From NCBI GenBank assembly GCA_947307415.1, contig CAMZJA010000002.1, positions 1-64,000 on the forward strand: 64,000 nt of DNA, read 5' to 3'. Origin of the DNA: an uncultured Bacteroidales bacterium. Lineage in GTDB: Bacteria > Bacteroidota > Bacteroidia > Bacteroidales > F082. The translations under genes were made by a program, and so were the position numbers. Below, one piece after another: positions 54,232 to 63,611 of the stretch. Position 1 is the stretch's first letter. Each line of letters opens with the position of its first letter. The notes under the pieces were generated by a model that had not been told where the DNA came from, made no database searches, and was given only the letters and a program-made list of their open reading frames with translations.

Positions 54232-55305
54232 TCATATTGATGATGGCTTTAACAAGTGGTTCCACACTCCACACCAGAAAGCACTCCACATGCTTTCCTT
54301 ATAGCATAACTCGTGTTTCCAAGCACTTCCTTTCCAGCGACGGAATTTAAAGACTAGACGAGTAACAAGTTTCTTTGGCAATTCTTCTCCATACTCAGGC
54401 TCCAGAATCTCTTTCAACACCCGGTCTTTCAAGAATGGGTTAAATTGTACCTGGTGGAATACCGCAGCCTCAAAACCCAAGTCCTCAACACAGATGGCAT
54501 TGAAGATATTGAACATGGCGGTCATTCCAAACTGTTCCAACTTCTCAAAGAACCAAGGCCAATCTATTTCCTGATGGTGCGCTTTCATAAAAAAGCCCCA
54601 GTCCAACAATTGTCTCAACGAAATCCCTTCTGCTGCAAAGTGCATCATAGTGTGCTTCAACAAAAATAGGGCGTGTAGATTAGCCGACGGCAAATATACC
54701 TTCTCACCATATACTGCAACACTATGGGAATCATCCTGTGCCAGTTCTTTCAGCACTCGTTCTACCTCAGAATTTGACTTGTGATGATGCACATTAATAA
54801 AATCATAGTGATTCTCCACCATAAAGTCACGCCAATAGAGCACTGTGTGGTGATGATGAGAAGAATCTATCTCCACTCCTTTCTCTTTAGCCAACGCTTC
54901 ATCAGCATTTTTCTGCTGACCAAACTGCCAGATGTCAATATCTCCACAAGGTCTATGTTCTGGCTTTGGCCAGTCAAGGCTACAAGCGTACCCCTTTAGC
55001 ACCATCATCTTGTACCCGTGACTGTTATAGAATCCAGCCATTTCAGCTATTGTACGGCAGTACAATTCATAGCGGTATTCATACCCTTGAAGTGTTTCAC
55101 CAATCCATTCCAGCAGGAACACTTTAGGTGGTCTATACTGTTCAGGAAGCTTTTCAATCCCGTCAAGCACAACGGCCGAAAGTCCCTGCTTCTCAGCAAG
55201 TTCTTTTAGCTCTACCCAGTTCACGTTTTGGAATAAAGCATCCAAGTCATGCCCTATCCCAAGCTTTACAAGCGATATGAAAGACTGATTTAAATCAGAT
55301 TTCAC
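54232..55305 (-). CDS. nucleotidyltransferase family protein
   Basis: This 357-residue protein is of the NTP_transf_5 (PF14907-like) family, common in Bacteroidales capsule loci and of unknown substrate. The hallmark KMMVLKGYACSLDW followed by HRPCGDIDIW holds the two metal aspartates of the polymerase-beta-type fold. Downstream, a His-rich segment (SSHHHHTVLYW and VHHHKS) and HALFLLKHTMMHF follow in the expected order. It lies 5 bases from the aminotransferase gene, so it belongs to the capsule operon. Confidence 0.8.
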   Translation of the reverse strand: MKSDLNQSFISLVKLGIGHDLDALFQNVNWVELKELAEKQGLSAVVLDGIEKLPEQYRPPKVFLLEWIGETLQGYEYRYELYCRTIAEMAGFYNSHGYKMMVLKGYACSLDWPKPEHRPCGDIDIWQFGQQKNADEALAKEKGVEIDSSHHHHTVLYWRDFMVENHYDFINVHHHKSNSEVERVLKELAQDDSHSVAVYGEKVYLPSANLHALFLLKHTMMHFAAEGISLRQLLDWGFFMKAHHQEIDWPWFFEKLEQFGMTAMFNIFNAICVEDLGFEAAVFHQVQFNPFLKDRVLKEILEPEYGEELPKKLVTRLVFKFRRWKGSAWKHELCYKESMWSAFWCGVWNHLLKPSSI

Positions 55306-55310
55306 AATCC

Positions 55311-56597
55311 CTACAAACTCTTTATAATGTCAACGTAGTTTGAGATGACGTAATCAACGTCCTCATCCGTCAAACGAGTGTGTAACGGAAGTGTAACCTC
55401 ATTTACGAACAGATTATAGGCATTGGGGAAGTTCTTGATATCGAAGCCAAGAGCCTTATAAGCCGTCATCATGGGCAGAGGTTTATAGTGTACGTTGCAA
55501 GCAATGCCACGCTCTGCCATCTTTACAATCACAGCACGACGCTCTTCATCTGTGCGACCAAGTAATCGGGTAATATAAAGGTGACCACTTCCGGCAAAGT
55601 CTTCACCGTAATGCTTTAATACGGCAACAGGTAAGTCTTTCAGGGCCTTGTCGTACACACCAATGATATGGCGACGACGCTCCAACATACCCTGATAACG
55701 GCTTAATTGAGCCAAACCTATACCAGCCATAATGTCGGTCATATTGCATTTATACCAAGGGCCAATCACATCGTATTCCCAAGAACCCAACTGTGTCTTT
55801 GCCAAAGCGTCTTTGTTCTGTCCGTGAAGTGAAAGCAACTGGGAGATACGATATAACATCTCATTCCAGGTTTCTCCTTCCTTTCTCGGTACAGTCGGGA
55901 AATAATCTTGAACCTTGAACCCTGCACCTTGAACCGGCTCATTCCCAAAGGGAAGGTGCCACACGAGCGCACCACCTTCAGCAGTTGTGAGGTTCTTTAC
56001 AGCATGGAAACTGAACGAGCTAAAATCAGCAATAGCACCCGCCATCTTTCCGTGCCATTGGGCTCCGAAAGCGTGAGCGTCATCAGCTGCAATGATAATG
56101 CGCCCAATCTTCTTCTGAATCTCGTTAGCCGGACGGAAAAGATGTTTCTTTGCCTCAACCACAGCGAAAATCTTGTCAAAGTCGCACATCACACCACCCA
56201 AATCCACAGGACAAATCACCTTGGTCTTCTCGGTGATAGCCTCTGCAAGTTTGTCATAGTCCATCTCCACGCAGTCCTTCTGCGAGTCAACCAGTACAAG
56301 TTTGCAGCCCACATGCTGGGTAACGGAAGCTGATGCTGTATAGGTATATGCAGGCACGATGACCTCATCATCAGGCCCAACTCCAATCAGCCGCAGAGCC
56401 ATTTCCATAGCAGCCGTTGCAGAGTTCAAACACACTGCCTTTTCTGTCCCCACGTATGCGGCAATCTTCTTCTCAAACTCCTTGGTCTTGGGGCCAGTGG
56501 TAATCCATCCGCTCAGGATAGCTTCAGATGCTAATTTAGCCTCAGCCTCACTCATATCCGGGGGCGAGAAAGGAACATTTCTTAATTTAGTATTCAT
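55311..56597 (-). CDS. DegT/DnrJ/EryC1/StrS-family sugar aminotransferase
   Basis: This 428-residue PLP enzyme acts on keto nucleotide sugars. It has NVPFSPPDMSEAEAKL at the start, AVCLNSATAAMEMALRL, VDLGGVMCDFDKI, AADDAHAFGAQW with the PLP aspartate and FSFHAVKNLTTAEGG with the Schiff-base lysine. Residues about 221-230 (GAGFKVQDYF) are encoded by a family E repeat of the AACCTTGAACCCTG type, inserted in frame after the HLPFGNEP loop. It lies in the middle of the minus-strand capsule operon. Confidence 0.88.
   Translation of the reverse strand: MNTKLRNVPFSPPDMSEAEAKLASEAILSGWITTGPKTKEFEKKIAAYVGTEKAVCLNSATAAMEMALRLIGVGPDDEVIVPAYTYTASASVTQHVGCKLVLVDSQKDCVEMDYDKLAEAITEKTKVICPVDLGGVMCDFDKIFAVVEAKKHLFRPANEIQKKIGRIIIAADDAHAFGAQWHGKMAGAIADFSSFSFHAVKNLTTAEGGALVWHLPFGNEPVQGAGFKVQDYFPTVPRKEGETWNEMLYRISQLLSLHGQNKDALAKTQLGSWEYDVIGPWYKCNMTDIMAGIGLAQLSRYQGMLERRRHIIGVYDKALKDLPVAVLKHYGEDFAGSGHLYITRLLGRTDEERRAVIVKMAERGIACNVHYKPLPMMTAYKALGFDIKNFPNAYNLFVNEVTLPLHTRLTDEDVDYVISNYVDIIKSL
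55906..55934. repeat. family E repeat fragment inside the aminotransferase gene
   Basis: Units CTTGAACCTTGAACCC and CACCTTGAACC are tandem and resemble tandem-repeat tracts common between Bacteroidota genes. The frame stays open. Confidence 0.5.
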
Positions 56598-56610
56598 ATC
56601 TCAAAATAGT

Positions 56611-57819
56611 TTATTTCTTTACAACACTCTTTATTATCTCAACATATTTCTTACTACCAACTTCTTTGGTCAAATTATCCAGTATAAACTGACGGGCGTT
56701 CTTACCCATCTCTTCACAACGGGAAGGATCTGCAGCAAGGCTCTTAATGCCTTCCACAAACTCATCCACTTTACCTGCGTGCGTAAACACGCCACAATTA
56801 TTCTTTTCTAATATCTCTTTCAACTCTCCCTCATCAAAGCTGGCAATCACAGGCTGTCCGCAGGACATGATAGACCAACTTTTAGACGGCATAGCGCTAC
56901 CGCCCAACCCTTCCTTGCAGGAGACGATGCAGGCATCACCCAGGGAATATACATAACTCACCCGTTCCACAGGCTGCAGAGGATTCAGATGCACATTGGT
57001 CAATCTTTCTTTCTCTATTCTATTGCGAATCTCATCTTCCAGTCCTCCTGTACCAAACAGTGCAAATTGTACCTCGGGCAGACGAGAAGCTCCGTCCAGC
57101 ACGATTCCAATATTCTGTGCATTGCCTAAGTTACCGGCATAAACTACCGTGAATTTGTCACGTGACAGCCCAAACTCTTCAAACAATGGGTTAGCAGATT
57201 TCTCCACAGGTTGCACAGCTTTCTCATCCACCCAGTTATATACCACTTCTATCTTTTCAGCAGGCACGCCACGGGCAACCATACTTCGCTTAATGTCGTG
57301 TGATATGGCAATAATCTTATCAGAATTGCGGAAGGTTACGTTTGACACCCACATACCTATCTTCCAGAGCAGACCGCCTTGGTTTGCTAAACCTGTACCG
57401 CTCAGGGTCTCAGGGAATAAATCCTGTGCATTATACACCACAGGTTTCTTCCTAAACAAACGGACAATAGGCAGCTTCAATCCCTGAATAGGAGGTGTAC
57501 TGTCAATGAACGCCACATCGTATTTTTCCCAGAGCATATAATGTAATTGCACTATTTCACAGAATAGATAACGCAAAGCCCGTAGCACGGGATTCTTACC
57601 CTCTCCGTACATGTGGAAACGGTGAATCTGTACCATTCCGTCACGCAGTGTCTCATTCCTGCTCCACTTTGCCCCCGGCTCTACGTTTCGGGTAGGCGTA
57701 GGCACAGAAATCATCGAAGATATCCCTTGCTTTGCGGCCTCTTCCGTCATATCATCTATGACAAACAGGCCGGCACACTGCTCAGGATGGTAATAAGAGA
57801 ACGGTATCAGTATTTTCAT
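56611..57819 (-). CDS. glycosyltransferase family 4, WbuB-like
   Basis: This 402-residue GT-B glycosyltransferase adds a sugar during polysaccharide repeat-unit assembly at the inner membrane. It has the N-terminal FSYYHPEQCAGLF, AQDLFPETLSGTGL, YAGNLGNAQNIG, and the E-x7-E-type nucleotide-binding segment CIVSCKEGLGGSAMPSKSW. WbuB-type enzymes, often neighbours of wbuC, transfer FucNAc; that specificity is inferred from context only. The start overlaps the next upstream gene by 4 bases. Confidence 0.87.
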   Translation of the reverse strand: MKILIPFSYYHPEQCAGLFVIDDMTEEAAKQGISSMISVPTPTRNVEPGAKWSRNETLRDGMVQIHRFHMYGEGKNPVLRALRYLFCEIVQLHYMLWEKYDVAFIDSTPPIQGLKLPIVRLFRKKPVVYNAQDLFPETLSGTGLANQGGLLWKIGMWVSNVTFRNSDKIIAISHDIKRSMVARGVPAEKIEVVYNWVDEKAVQPVEKSANPLFEEFGLSRDKFTVVYAGNLGNAQNIGIVLDGASRLPEVQFALFGTGGLEDEIRNRIEKERLTNVHLNPLQPVERVSYVYSLGDACIVSCKEGLGGSAMPSKSWSIMSCGQPVIASFDEGELKEILEKNNCGVFTHAGKVDEFVEGIKSLAADPSRCEEMGKNARQFILDNLTKEVGSKKYVEIIKSVVKK

Positions 57820-59009
57820 TCTGTAATAATCTTAACGGCAGAAATGAGTTTTTCTGCCTCCGTAATGGCATCCTTTGGCGTTTGAGCCGTCACAATCACA
57901 TGCCCGCTTCTGTCCAACGAAGATTTCACTTCACGAACCACATCACCTGTCTTCACATATATCTCTGCATCATACACGTCAGGACGCTCCAGTAGTTCTG
58001 CACCCTCAATGGCCTTAACCACTCCAGGCTTAGGTGTAAAGTAGCGAATAGCCACACCCTGCGGCTTGGCTATGGGGTTCAAATTAGGTTCCTCCCCTAA
58101 TGCCACATTGATGGCTGCTGCCACCATATCAATGCCCGTACTCAGATAGGTAAGTTCTGTAGAGATAAAATCACCCCCCAAACGGGCTCCAATCTCCATA
58201 ATATATGGCTTACCGTCTTGAACTTTCACCTCAGCATGGGCTGCACAGTCATTCAACCGCAAAGCTTTCACGCCCTTTACAGCAGCATCCTTCACAGCTT
58301 CAACTATCTCAGCAGGAAAAAGCGAGGGCTGGTTGTGTCCCAATTCCACAAAGTAAGGAGCCTCGGTGGTTTTCTTGTCGGTCACTTGCAGCACATTCAC
58401 CGTCCCATGCGAGACAATTATTTCCACGCTGAACTCAGGGCCTTCTACAAACTGCTCAATCATCACCGACTTGTCACGACTTTCATCTTTAGAGCGTTTA
58501 AACAGCGGAGCAAACTCTTCAAACGAAAGACCCTGTTCAATCTCTGCAATACCACGACTACCACTATTGCGCGAAGGTTTCAAGATTGCCTTGCCTCCTA
58601 TCGATAGGAACAGTTTGTACCCTTCCTCCACATCATCCGTGCAATATGACTTCGGACTGGGAGCGCCATACGCCTCAAACGCTTCACGCATCAGGTGCTT
58701 ATTGGTAGCCCTAACTGCCGTCTCACGAGAGATACCATGCAGATGCAGCTCATCATTGATGCGTCCCATCACATTCATAGCCACTTCTGAACAAGGATGA
58801 ATCACACCATCCACCTGCTCTTCTTTGGCAATAGCTAATAACTTTTCTTCGTTGATCAACCCACCCGGCACAATGGCCTTGTCAGCCAATGCCATTCCTG
58901 GGGCACCAGGGTCGTCATCTACTGCAATGACGTACACGCCCATTTCGTGGGCTTTCTTGATTACCGGGAGCTGTAACAGCCCTGCGGCAAGTACCATTAG
59001 TTTCTTCAT
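57816..59009 (-). CDS. ATP-grasp domain enzyme
   Basis: This 397-residue ATP-grasp protein (carbamoyl-phosphate-synthetase/PurK-like) ligates a carboxylate to an amine or similar group. An N-terminal Rossmann-like part (LMVLAAGLLQLPVIKKAHEMG) is followed by the ATP-grasp core: FLSIGGKAILKPSRNSGSRG with the glycine-rich loop, VEGPEFSVEII and ARLGGDFISTEL with the metal ligands. Such enzymes in capsule loci often attach amino acids to sugars or make amino-acyl donors. It overlaps genes on both sides by 4 bases. Confidence 0.82.
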   Translation of the reverse strand: MKKLMVLAAGLLQLPVIKKAHEMGVYVIAVDDDPGAPGMALADKAIVPGGLINEEKLLAIAKEEQVDGVIHPCSEVAMNVMGRINDELHLHGISRETAVRATNKHLMREAFEAYGAPSPKSYCTDDVEEGYKLFLSIGGKAILKPSRNSGSRGIAEIEQGLSFEEFAPLFKRSKDESRDKSVMIEQFVEGPEFSVEIIVSHGTVNVLQVTDKKTTEAPYFVELGHNQPSLFPAEIVEAVKDAAVKGVKALRLNDCAAHAEVKVQDGKPYIMEIGARLGGDFISTELTYLSTGIDMVAAAINVALGEEPNLNPIAKPQGVAIRYFTPKPGVVKAIEGAELLERPDVYDAEIYVKTGDVVREVKSSLDRSGHVIVTAQTPKDAITEAEKLISAVKIITE

Positions 59010-60070
59010 TGTAATATGTCAAGGACTATCGAGGCAATGTCCTCAATGTCATCATAGTTATACCTTTGGTCAATGGGAAGTGAGAGCATCATGTCTGCTA
59101 TCTTAGCTGAGACTGGACAAATAGCCCTTGCTTCATCAGCCACAGGCCACAACACAGGTGCATACACGCCTTTCTGCGCCAATTTCTTTTGCACATCATC
59201 CCGATTGTCAACAAGGATAGGCAATGAGAATGGTGCACCGACGAAACTCTTTTCCAATCCGGTAACCATTCCCACCTTTCCATTGAGCAGCTCCCACAGA
59301 TGCTTCATATTATTCTGCCTTGCATAGCGAATCATTTCCCCATTCACAGTTTTCAGCATAGCCTCTCCTGTCTTGGAAATGCGATGAACACCCGAGAAGT
59401 TATCCAATTCACCTTCCTGACGACGTAGCTCCGGGAAAAAGATGTTCTTCTTGTCTGCCCTCTGTGAATAGGTGTATTGTGCTTTCAGTTTCTGGCAATC
59501 ACGTCTAGCACTCACAAATTCCGTTTCACCGACTTCAACCCATTTTTCATCAAGGGCTTTGTGGCTGATAATCACTGCTCCATCACAAACTCCTATTGAT
59601 TTGCGAATGCTGGTTACATAGTAATCCACTTGCGGATTGTGAATGCCAGCGAGTGAGAAGGTGCAGTGAGAGAAGTCCTCAATGCAGAGGCATTCTGGAT
59701 AACCGCATTTGATGCTCGAAACAGCATCCAGCGTCGAAGCTGAACCGTAAAAGTTCATAGTAAGGGTCGCAGTAGGTCGTACTGTCACCAAGAGGTGTGT
59801 CAGGTAATCTAAGTCAGCGGTCAGGTCTTCGTTCAGGCGGTAATACACCACCTTCCACCCTGCTTTCTCGAATGGGTCAACCATTGAGTGACAGCAATAG
59901 GCTGGCATCAGTACTGTGGGCTCCTGCTTGTTGCCTTTGATGTTTAAGGCCACAAGGTGCAGAGCCTCGCGTCCTGAGCGGAGCCAAGTGCAATGGCCAT
60001 ACTTCTGGAATGTCTCAAAATAGCCATCAGGCAGCATTACTGCTGGATGTTCACTTCCGTATTCTCTCAT
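59006..60070 (-). CDS. PLP-dependent aminotransferase-fold protein (DegT-like)
   Basis: This 354-residue enzyme is a divergent relative of DegT-type aminotransferases. It has a GHCTWLRSGREALHLVAL opening, VLMPAYCCHSM, CIEDFSHCTF with the PLP aspartate and TSIRKSIGVCDGA with a lysine at the Schiff-base position. The N-terminal MREYGSEHPAVMLPDGYFE is unusual. Overlaps of 4 bases with the ATP-grasp gene and the sugar transferase gene suggest a coupled modification step. Confidence 0.75.
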   Translation of the reverse strand: MREYGSEHPAVMLPDGYFETFQKYGHCTWLRSGREALHLVALNIKGNKQEPTVLMPAYCCHSMVDPFEKAGWKVVYYRLNEDLTADLDYLTHLLVTVRPTATLTMNFYGSASTLDAVSSIKCGYPECLCIEDFSHCTFSLAGIHNPQVDYYVTSIRKSIGVCDGAVIISHKALDEKWVEVGETEFVSARRDCQKLKAQYTYSQRADKKNIFFPELRRQEGELDNFSGVHRISKTGEAMLKTVNGEMIRYARQNNMKHLWELLNGKVGMVTGLEKSFVGAPFSLPILVDNRDDVQKKLAQKGVYAPVLWPVADEARAICPVSAKIADMMLSLPIDQRYNYDDIEDIASIVLDILQ

Positions 60071-60663
60071 TTTCTGTCTTCGTCAACATTGATGTTTTCG
60101 CGTAGCAGAACAGTCTTGATGGTCTTGAAGAAGATTTTCACATCAAGCCAGAAGGAGATATGTTCTGCATAGTACACGTCGTTTTTCAGTTTCAATTCAC
60201 CGTCTGCACTGTTGCGGTAGTATGCTTGGTTGTAGCCGGTGATACCAGGTTTGACGGTGAGGATTACGCGCTCGTGTTCGTTGTACTTCTCCAACCAGTC
60301 CAACGGGTCGGGACGGATGCCAATAAGGCTCATTTGTCCTGTAAGCACGTTCAGGAACTGAGGAATTTCGTCCAGGCTGGTCTTGCGCAGGAACCTGCCC
60401 ACCTTCGTCACACGCGGGTCATCGTCGCCATTGTAGGTGCTGCCGTCTTCCAGACGGATGTCGGGGGCGTTCACCTTCATGCTGCGGAATTTCAGCATTC
60501 CGAAGGGCTTGCCGTGAAGGCCTATGCGCTTACCGGCATAGAAGATAGGGCCTCGGTCATCAAACCAGATAAAGGGGGCAACGATAACTATGATAAGCAG
60601 CACAAACGGGAGTGCCACTAACGCAAAAACCAAATCTAATAAACGCTTAATGTATTTGTACAT
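60067..60663 (-). CDS. initiating sugar-phosphate transferase (PglC/WcaJ C-terminal type)
   Basis: This 198-residue monotopic enzyme transfers a sugar phosphate to undecaprenyl phosphate to start repeat-unit assembly. One N-terminal membrane helix (residues about 8-32) is followed by the catalytic domain: GPIFYAGKRIGLHGKPF, LKFRSMKVNA, RVTKVGRFLRKTSLDEIPQ with the Asp-Glu pair and SLIGIRPDP. It is the short bacterial form, like PglC, without the extra WbaP/WcaJ N-terminal domains. It is likely the first enzyme of the capsule locus. Confidence 0.9.
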   Translation of the reverse strand: MYKYIKRLLDLVFALVALPFVLLIIVIVAPFIWFDDRGPIFYAGKRIGLHGKPFGMLKFRSMKVNAPDIRLEDGSTYNGDDDPRVTKVGRFLRKTSLDEIPQFLNVLTGQMSLIGIRPDPLDWLEKYNEHERVILTVKPGITGYNQAYYRNSADGELKLKNDVYYAEHISFWLDVKIFFKTIKTVLLRENINVDEDRK

Positions 60664-61852
60664 ATAAATCTAAGTATTTTTGATAACTCTTTTTCTCATC
60701 ATATTCCAATGCGTGCTCTCGGCAGGCAGTGGAATAATAGGCTTTGCCCTTTGAACAAACCTCTTCAATCGCTTTCTTTGCTCCTTCAACATCACCATTG
60801 GCAACTACCAATCCTGTCTCTGGTGTAATCAGTTCAGGCTGGGCTGTGTTGTCATACACAATAGCGGGTGTACCACACGACATTGCCTCGATGATGGTAA
60901 GCCCAAAGGTCTCCTCGTATGACAGACTTAAAAGCACATCAGCAGCAGAGTAGAAAGCAGCCAGTTCTGCGGCCCCATTTGCCCGTGTGACGGCAATCAC
61001 ATTATCAGGCAACACTTTCTTGTCATTATCATTAGTTCCAATGAGCAGCAACTGATACTCTTTCGGTAGTATCTTACTGAGCTTCACGAAGTCATAGATT
61101 CCTTTTCTCTCCTCGAACCCTGATGCTACGGCAAGCACCAGTTTCTTGTCGCCAATCCCGTAGCGCTCCCGAATATCACCTTCGGTATAGACAAACTTAC
61201 TCGTATCAACACCATTAGGAACCACATCCACAGAGAACTTACGGAGATACGACTGCTCAACCACACCTTTCAACCAAGATGACACCGTTGTTATCCGCAA
61301 CTTCTCCATTGCGGTGAACAGCTGTTTCTTCAAGGTATAGTTGCTCTTACAACGGTCAAGCAAATAACTGGATGGGAAGTCGTGCTTTTGCGGACACTTC
61401 ACACATTGCGTCTTCCATTGCTCGCAGTCTGTCCGCATAAAATGCACACAATGACCAGTCATTGCCCAACAGTCATGTAGCGTCCACACCACTGGAATGT
61501 TCTTTTCGCGAAGATACTGGAACAAGATGGGATAATTGAGGAAACAGCCGTGGATATTATGGATATGCACCACGTCGGGCTTTATCTCATCTATGACCTT
61601 CAGGAATCGCTTTGTTTCCTTTCTGGAACCACGGCCTTGGGCATCGAAGAGGCAGCTTTCAATGTAATGAAGAATTTCACCTGCATTGTTTGTCACCTGA
61701 TAACTCTTCAAGCTACTTTGGTTGACATAGCGAGCACCGTGAGCCACGTACACATCCCACCCTTGGGATAAGGCCAAACCTCCTATCCCCTCAACGATTT
61801 TGCCTGTTGAGCCAGTGTTTAGTGCTACATTGATTAGAAGCAATGTGGGCAT
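60647..61852 (-). CDS. glycosyltransferase family 4
   Basis: This 401-residue GT-B enzyme acts in polysaccharide assembly. The N-terminal acceptor domain begins LLINVALNTGSTGKIVEGI, a WTLHDCWAMTGHC segment follows, and the C-terminal donor-binding domain has VASGFEERKGIYDF and LSLSYEETFGLTIIEAMSCGTP with the E-x7-E motif. A cluster of cysteines (HCVHFMRTDCEQWKTQCVKC) recalls family members that bind Zn or have structural disulfides. It overlaps the sugar transferase gene by 17 bases. No membrane span is seen. Confidence 0.87.
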   Translation of the reverse strand: MPTLLLINVALNTGSTGKIVEGIGGLALSQGWDVYVAHGARYVNQSSLKSYQVTNNAGEILHYIESCLFDAQGRGSRKETKRFLKVIDEIKPDVVHIHNIHGCFLNYPILFQYLREKNIPVVWTLHDCWAMTGHCVHFMRTDCEQWKTQCVKCPQKHDFPSSYLLDRCKSNYTLKKQLFTAMEKLRITTVSSWLKGVVEQSYLRKFSVDVVPNGVDTSKFVYTEGDIRERYGIGDKKLVLAVASGFEERKGIYDFVKLSKILPKEYQLLLIGTNDNDKKVLPDNVIAVTRANGAAELAAFYSAADVLLSLSYEETFGLTIIEAMSCGTPAIVYDNTAQPELITPETGLVVANGDVEGAKKAIEEVCSKGKAYYSTACREHALEYDEKKSYQKYLDLYVQIH

Positions 61853-61857
61853 ATATG

Positions 61858-63594
61858 CTATTTGAACAATTTGGAGATTTTATCTTTGGCTTTATAGACC
61901 ATTACATCCAAGCCAGAATCCTTCATTGTCTCTTGGATGTTATCTTTTAAACCATTAATCTTCATTAACTTCAAAGCCTCGCTTTCATTCACATCCTGTG
62001 TAAAGACTTCGAAGATATAGGACTGAGTAATTTCCGGATTGAGATACTCTTCAATGTTAGCCAGGAACTCTTCCTTAGTACTTGCAGTAAGGTACTTAAA
62101 TCCCAAATTCTGGGCGTAATCTCGCACCAACGTGGGTGACTGTTTTCCGAAATGACCAGCAGCAGAGATATACAAATCTACATCATCCTTGAAGATATGC
62201 CCAGGACTCATATTGTGCTTAAATTCGCAACCCTTACCATTGTTGAACAGCATGACCCTGACGTTCTTTCCTATGTGCCTATTACCCAATGAATTCAAAT
62301 CATAAAAGAACGCCAAATCTCCAACCACTCCAAAATACAATTTATCGGGATGTACTAAAGAGGCACCAATCAGTGAGGACATCATACCATCCGTTCCGAA
62401 ACCACCTACATTACTCATCGTATTCACGCTCTTCGGAACATCAAAGAAGTTCCACGAGCGGAGCGATGTCAGAATACCAAAGTGCAAACAACTGTTCACA
62501 GGCACCCTATTATGCCACTGTTTGGCGCACCATATATTCGAGAACGGCAGTTCGGGCAGGTTCTCGTACATTTGCTGATACTCAGTCTGACACTCTTTCA
62601 AGAAAGAATCTCCGGGATTGACGTTCTCATCTTTGTAGTGGTTGAAGAACTGGGCTTCCGTCATGTTAAAAAGATAGGTTAGTTTGCCATACCTATCGCG
62701 CATCTGGCCGTCATTGCTGATACGCCACACTTCCTTTGCATTGTCACCTACCGCAAAGTGATCTCCTGAAATCTCTCCAAAATGGATAAGCAAATCTATC
62801 CCCCCCATGCAATTGGCATGACGCAGACTCAGCATTGCATTCATCTGGCGGAATTGCCCCTTGTAATTGGAAGTATGGTCGCAGAACACCACTGCATTGT
62901 GATTATAGCAGAATGCATCAATGGCCTCTATATCTGATGCCGTAAATGCTTTATGCGAACCAATGAAAAGCGCAATCTTTCCTTTAGGCAACTCTGGAAA
63001 CTTACCGTCCACATCCACCCTTCGAATCACTTTCACGGAAGGCAGCTCTGACTCATTCCACAACTGGCTATAGGAAGTCTCAAGGTTGATATGCGAAGGC
63101 CCTCCACCGTTCAATGTCAAGGCAGAGATGGCTTGATTGATTCTTAAAGCTGCATTGGCTTCGTCCTTTGCGTCCCTTACTATCTGGACGTAAACACTGC
63201 TTTTCACCAGATCCACCGGATGCACACTGCGGTCAATAATTTGGTCGTGCAGATTGCCCTGTCTGCGGTAGTCCTGCTGTCCTGTGATGACAAGGATTGG
63301 GAGCTTGCGATAAAACGCCTCGGTAAGTCCAGGCATAAAGTTGCGCGAAGCTGTTGCACCCGTACAGGTAATCACAACGGGTTCTCCCGACTCTTCACAC
63401 ATACCCGTTGCCATATAGGAAGCAGAGCGTTCATCATCGCAGGAGTACATTTCAAAACCGCCATCGTACATCATACAGGCGTTCAACATCATGTTCGTCC
63501 CTCCTGGGCAGGCAATCACTTTCTTGATGCCGTGTTCTTTTAATAAGGCCACTAATATCTGGATGGCCTTTTCACTGGTATATTTGGAATTCAT
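61858..63594 (-). CDS. thiamine-pyrophosphate-dependent enzyme, acetolactate-synthase/MenD-like
   Basis: This 578-residue TPP enzyme is of the decarboxylase/ligase class. An N-terminal PYR domain has the catalytic glutamate in CDDERSASYMATG and TCTGATASRNFMPGLTEAFY; a central domain follows; and the C-terminal PP domain has VGDLAFFYDLNSLGNRH with VRVMLFNNG as the TPP/Mg motif. The substrate is unclear; in capsule loci such enzymes may act in modified sugar or amino-acid side-group synthesis. ATG 63594 (MNSKYTSEKA) is preferred; the frame reaches a TTG at 63615. It is followed by a glycosyltransferase gene after 5 bases. Confidence 0.8.
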   Translation of the reverse strand: MNSKYTSEKAIQILVALLKEHGIKKVIACPGGTNMMLNACMMYDGGFEMYSCDDERSASYMATGMCEESGEPVVITCTGATASRNFMPGLTEAFYRKLPILVITGQQDYRRQGNLHDQIIDRSVHPVDLVKSSVYVQIVRDAKDEANAALRINQAISALTLNGGGPSHINLETSYSQLWNESELPSVKVIRRVDVDGKFPELPKGKIALFIGSHKAFTASDIEAIDAFCYNHNAVVFCDHTSNYKGQFRQMNAMLSLRHANCMGGIDLLIHFGEISGDHFAVGDNAKEVWRISNDGQMRDRYGKLTYLFNMTEAQFFNHYKDENVNPGDSFLKECQTEYQQMYENLPELPFSNIWCAKQWHNRVPVNSCLHFGILTSLRSWNFFDVPKSVNTMSNVGGFGTDGMMSSLIGASLVHPDKLYFGVVGDLAFFYDLNSLGNRHIGKNVRVMLFNNGKGCEFKHNMSPGHIFKDDVDLYISAAGHFGKQSPTLVRDYAQNLGFKYLTASTKEEFLANIEEYLNPEITQSYIFEVFTQDVNESEALKLMKINGLKDNIQETMKDSGLDVMVYKAKDKISKLFK

Positions 63595-63611
63595 TGTTAA
63601 AAAGTTTTCGT

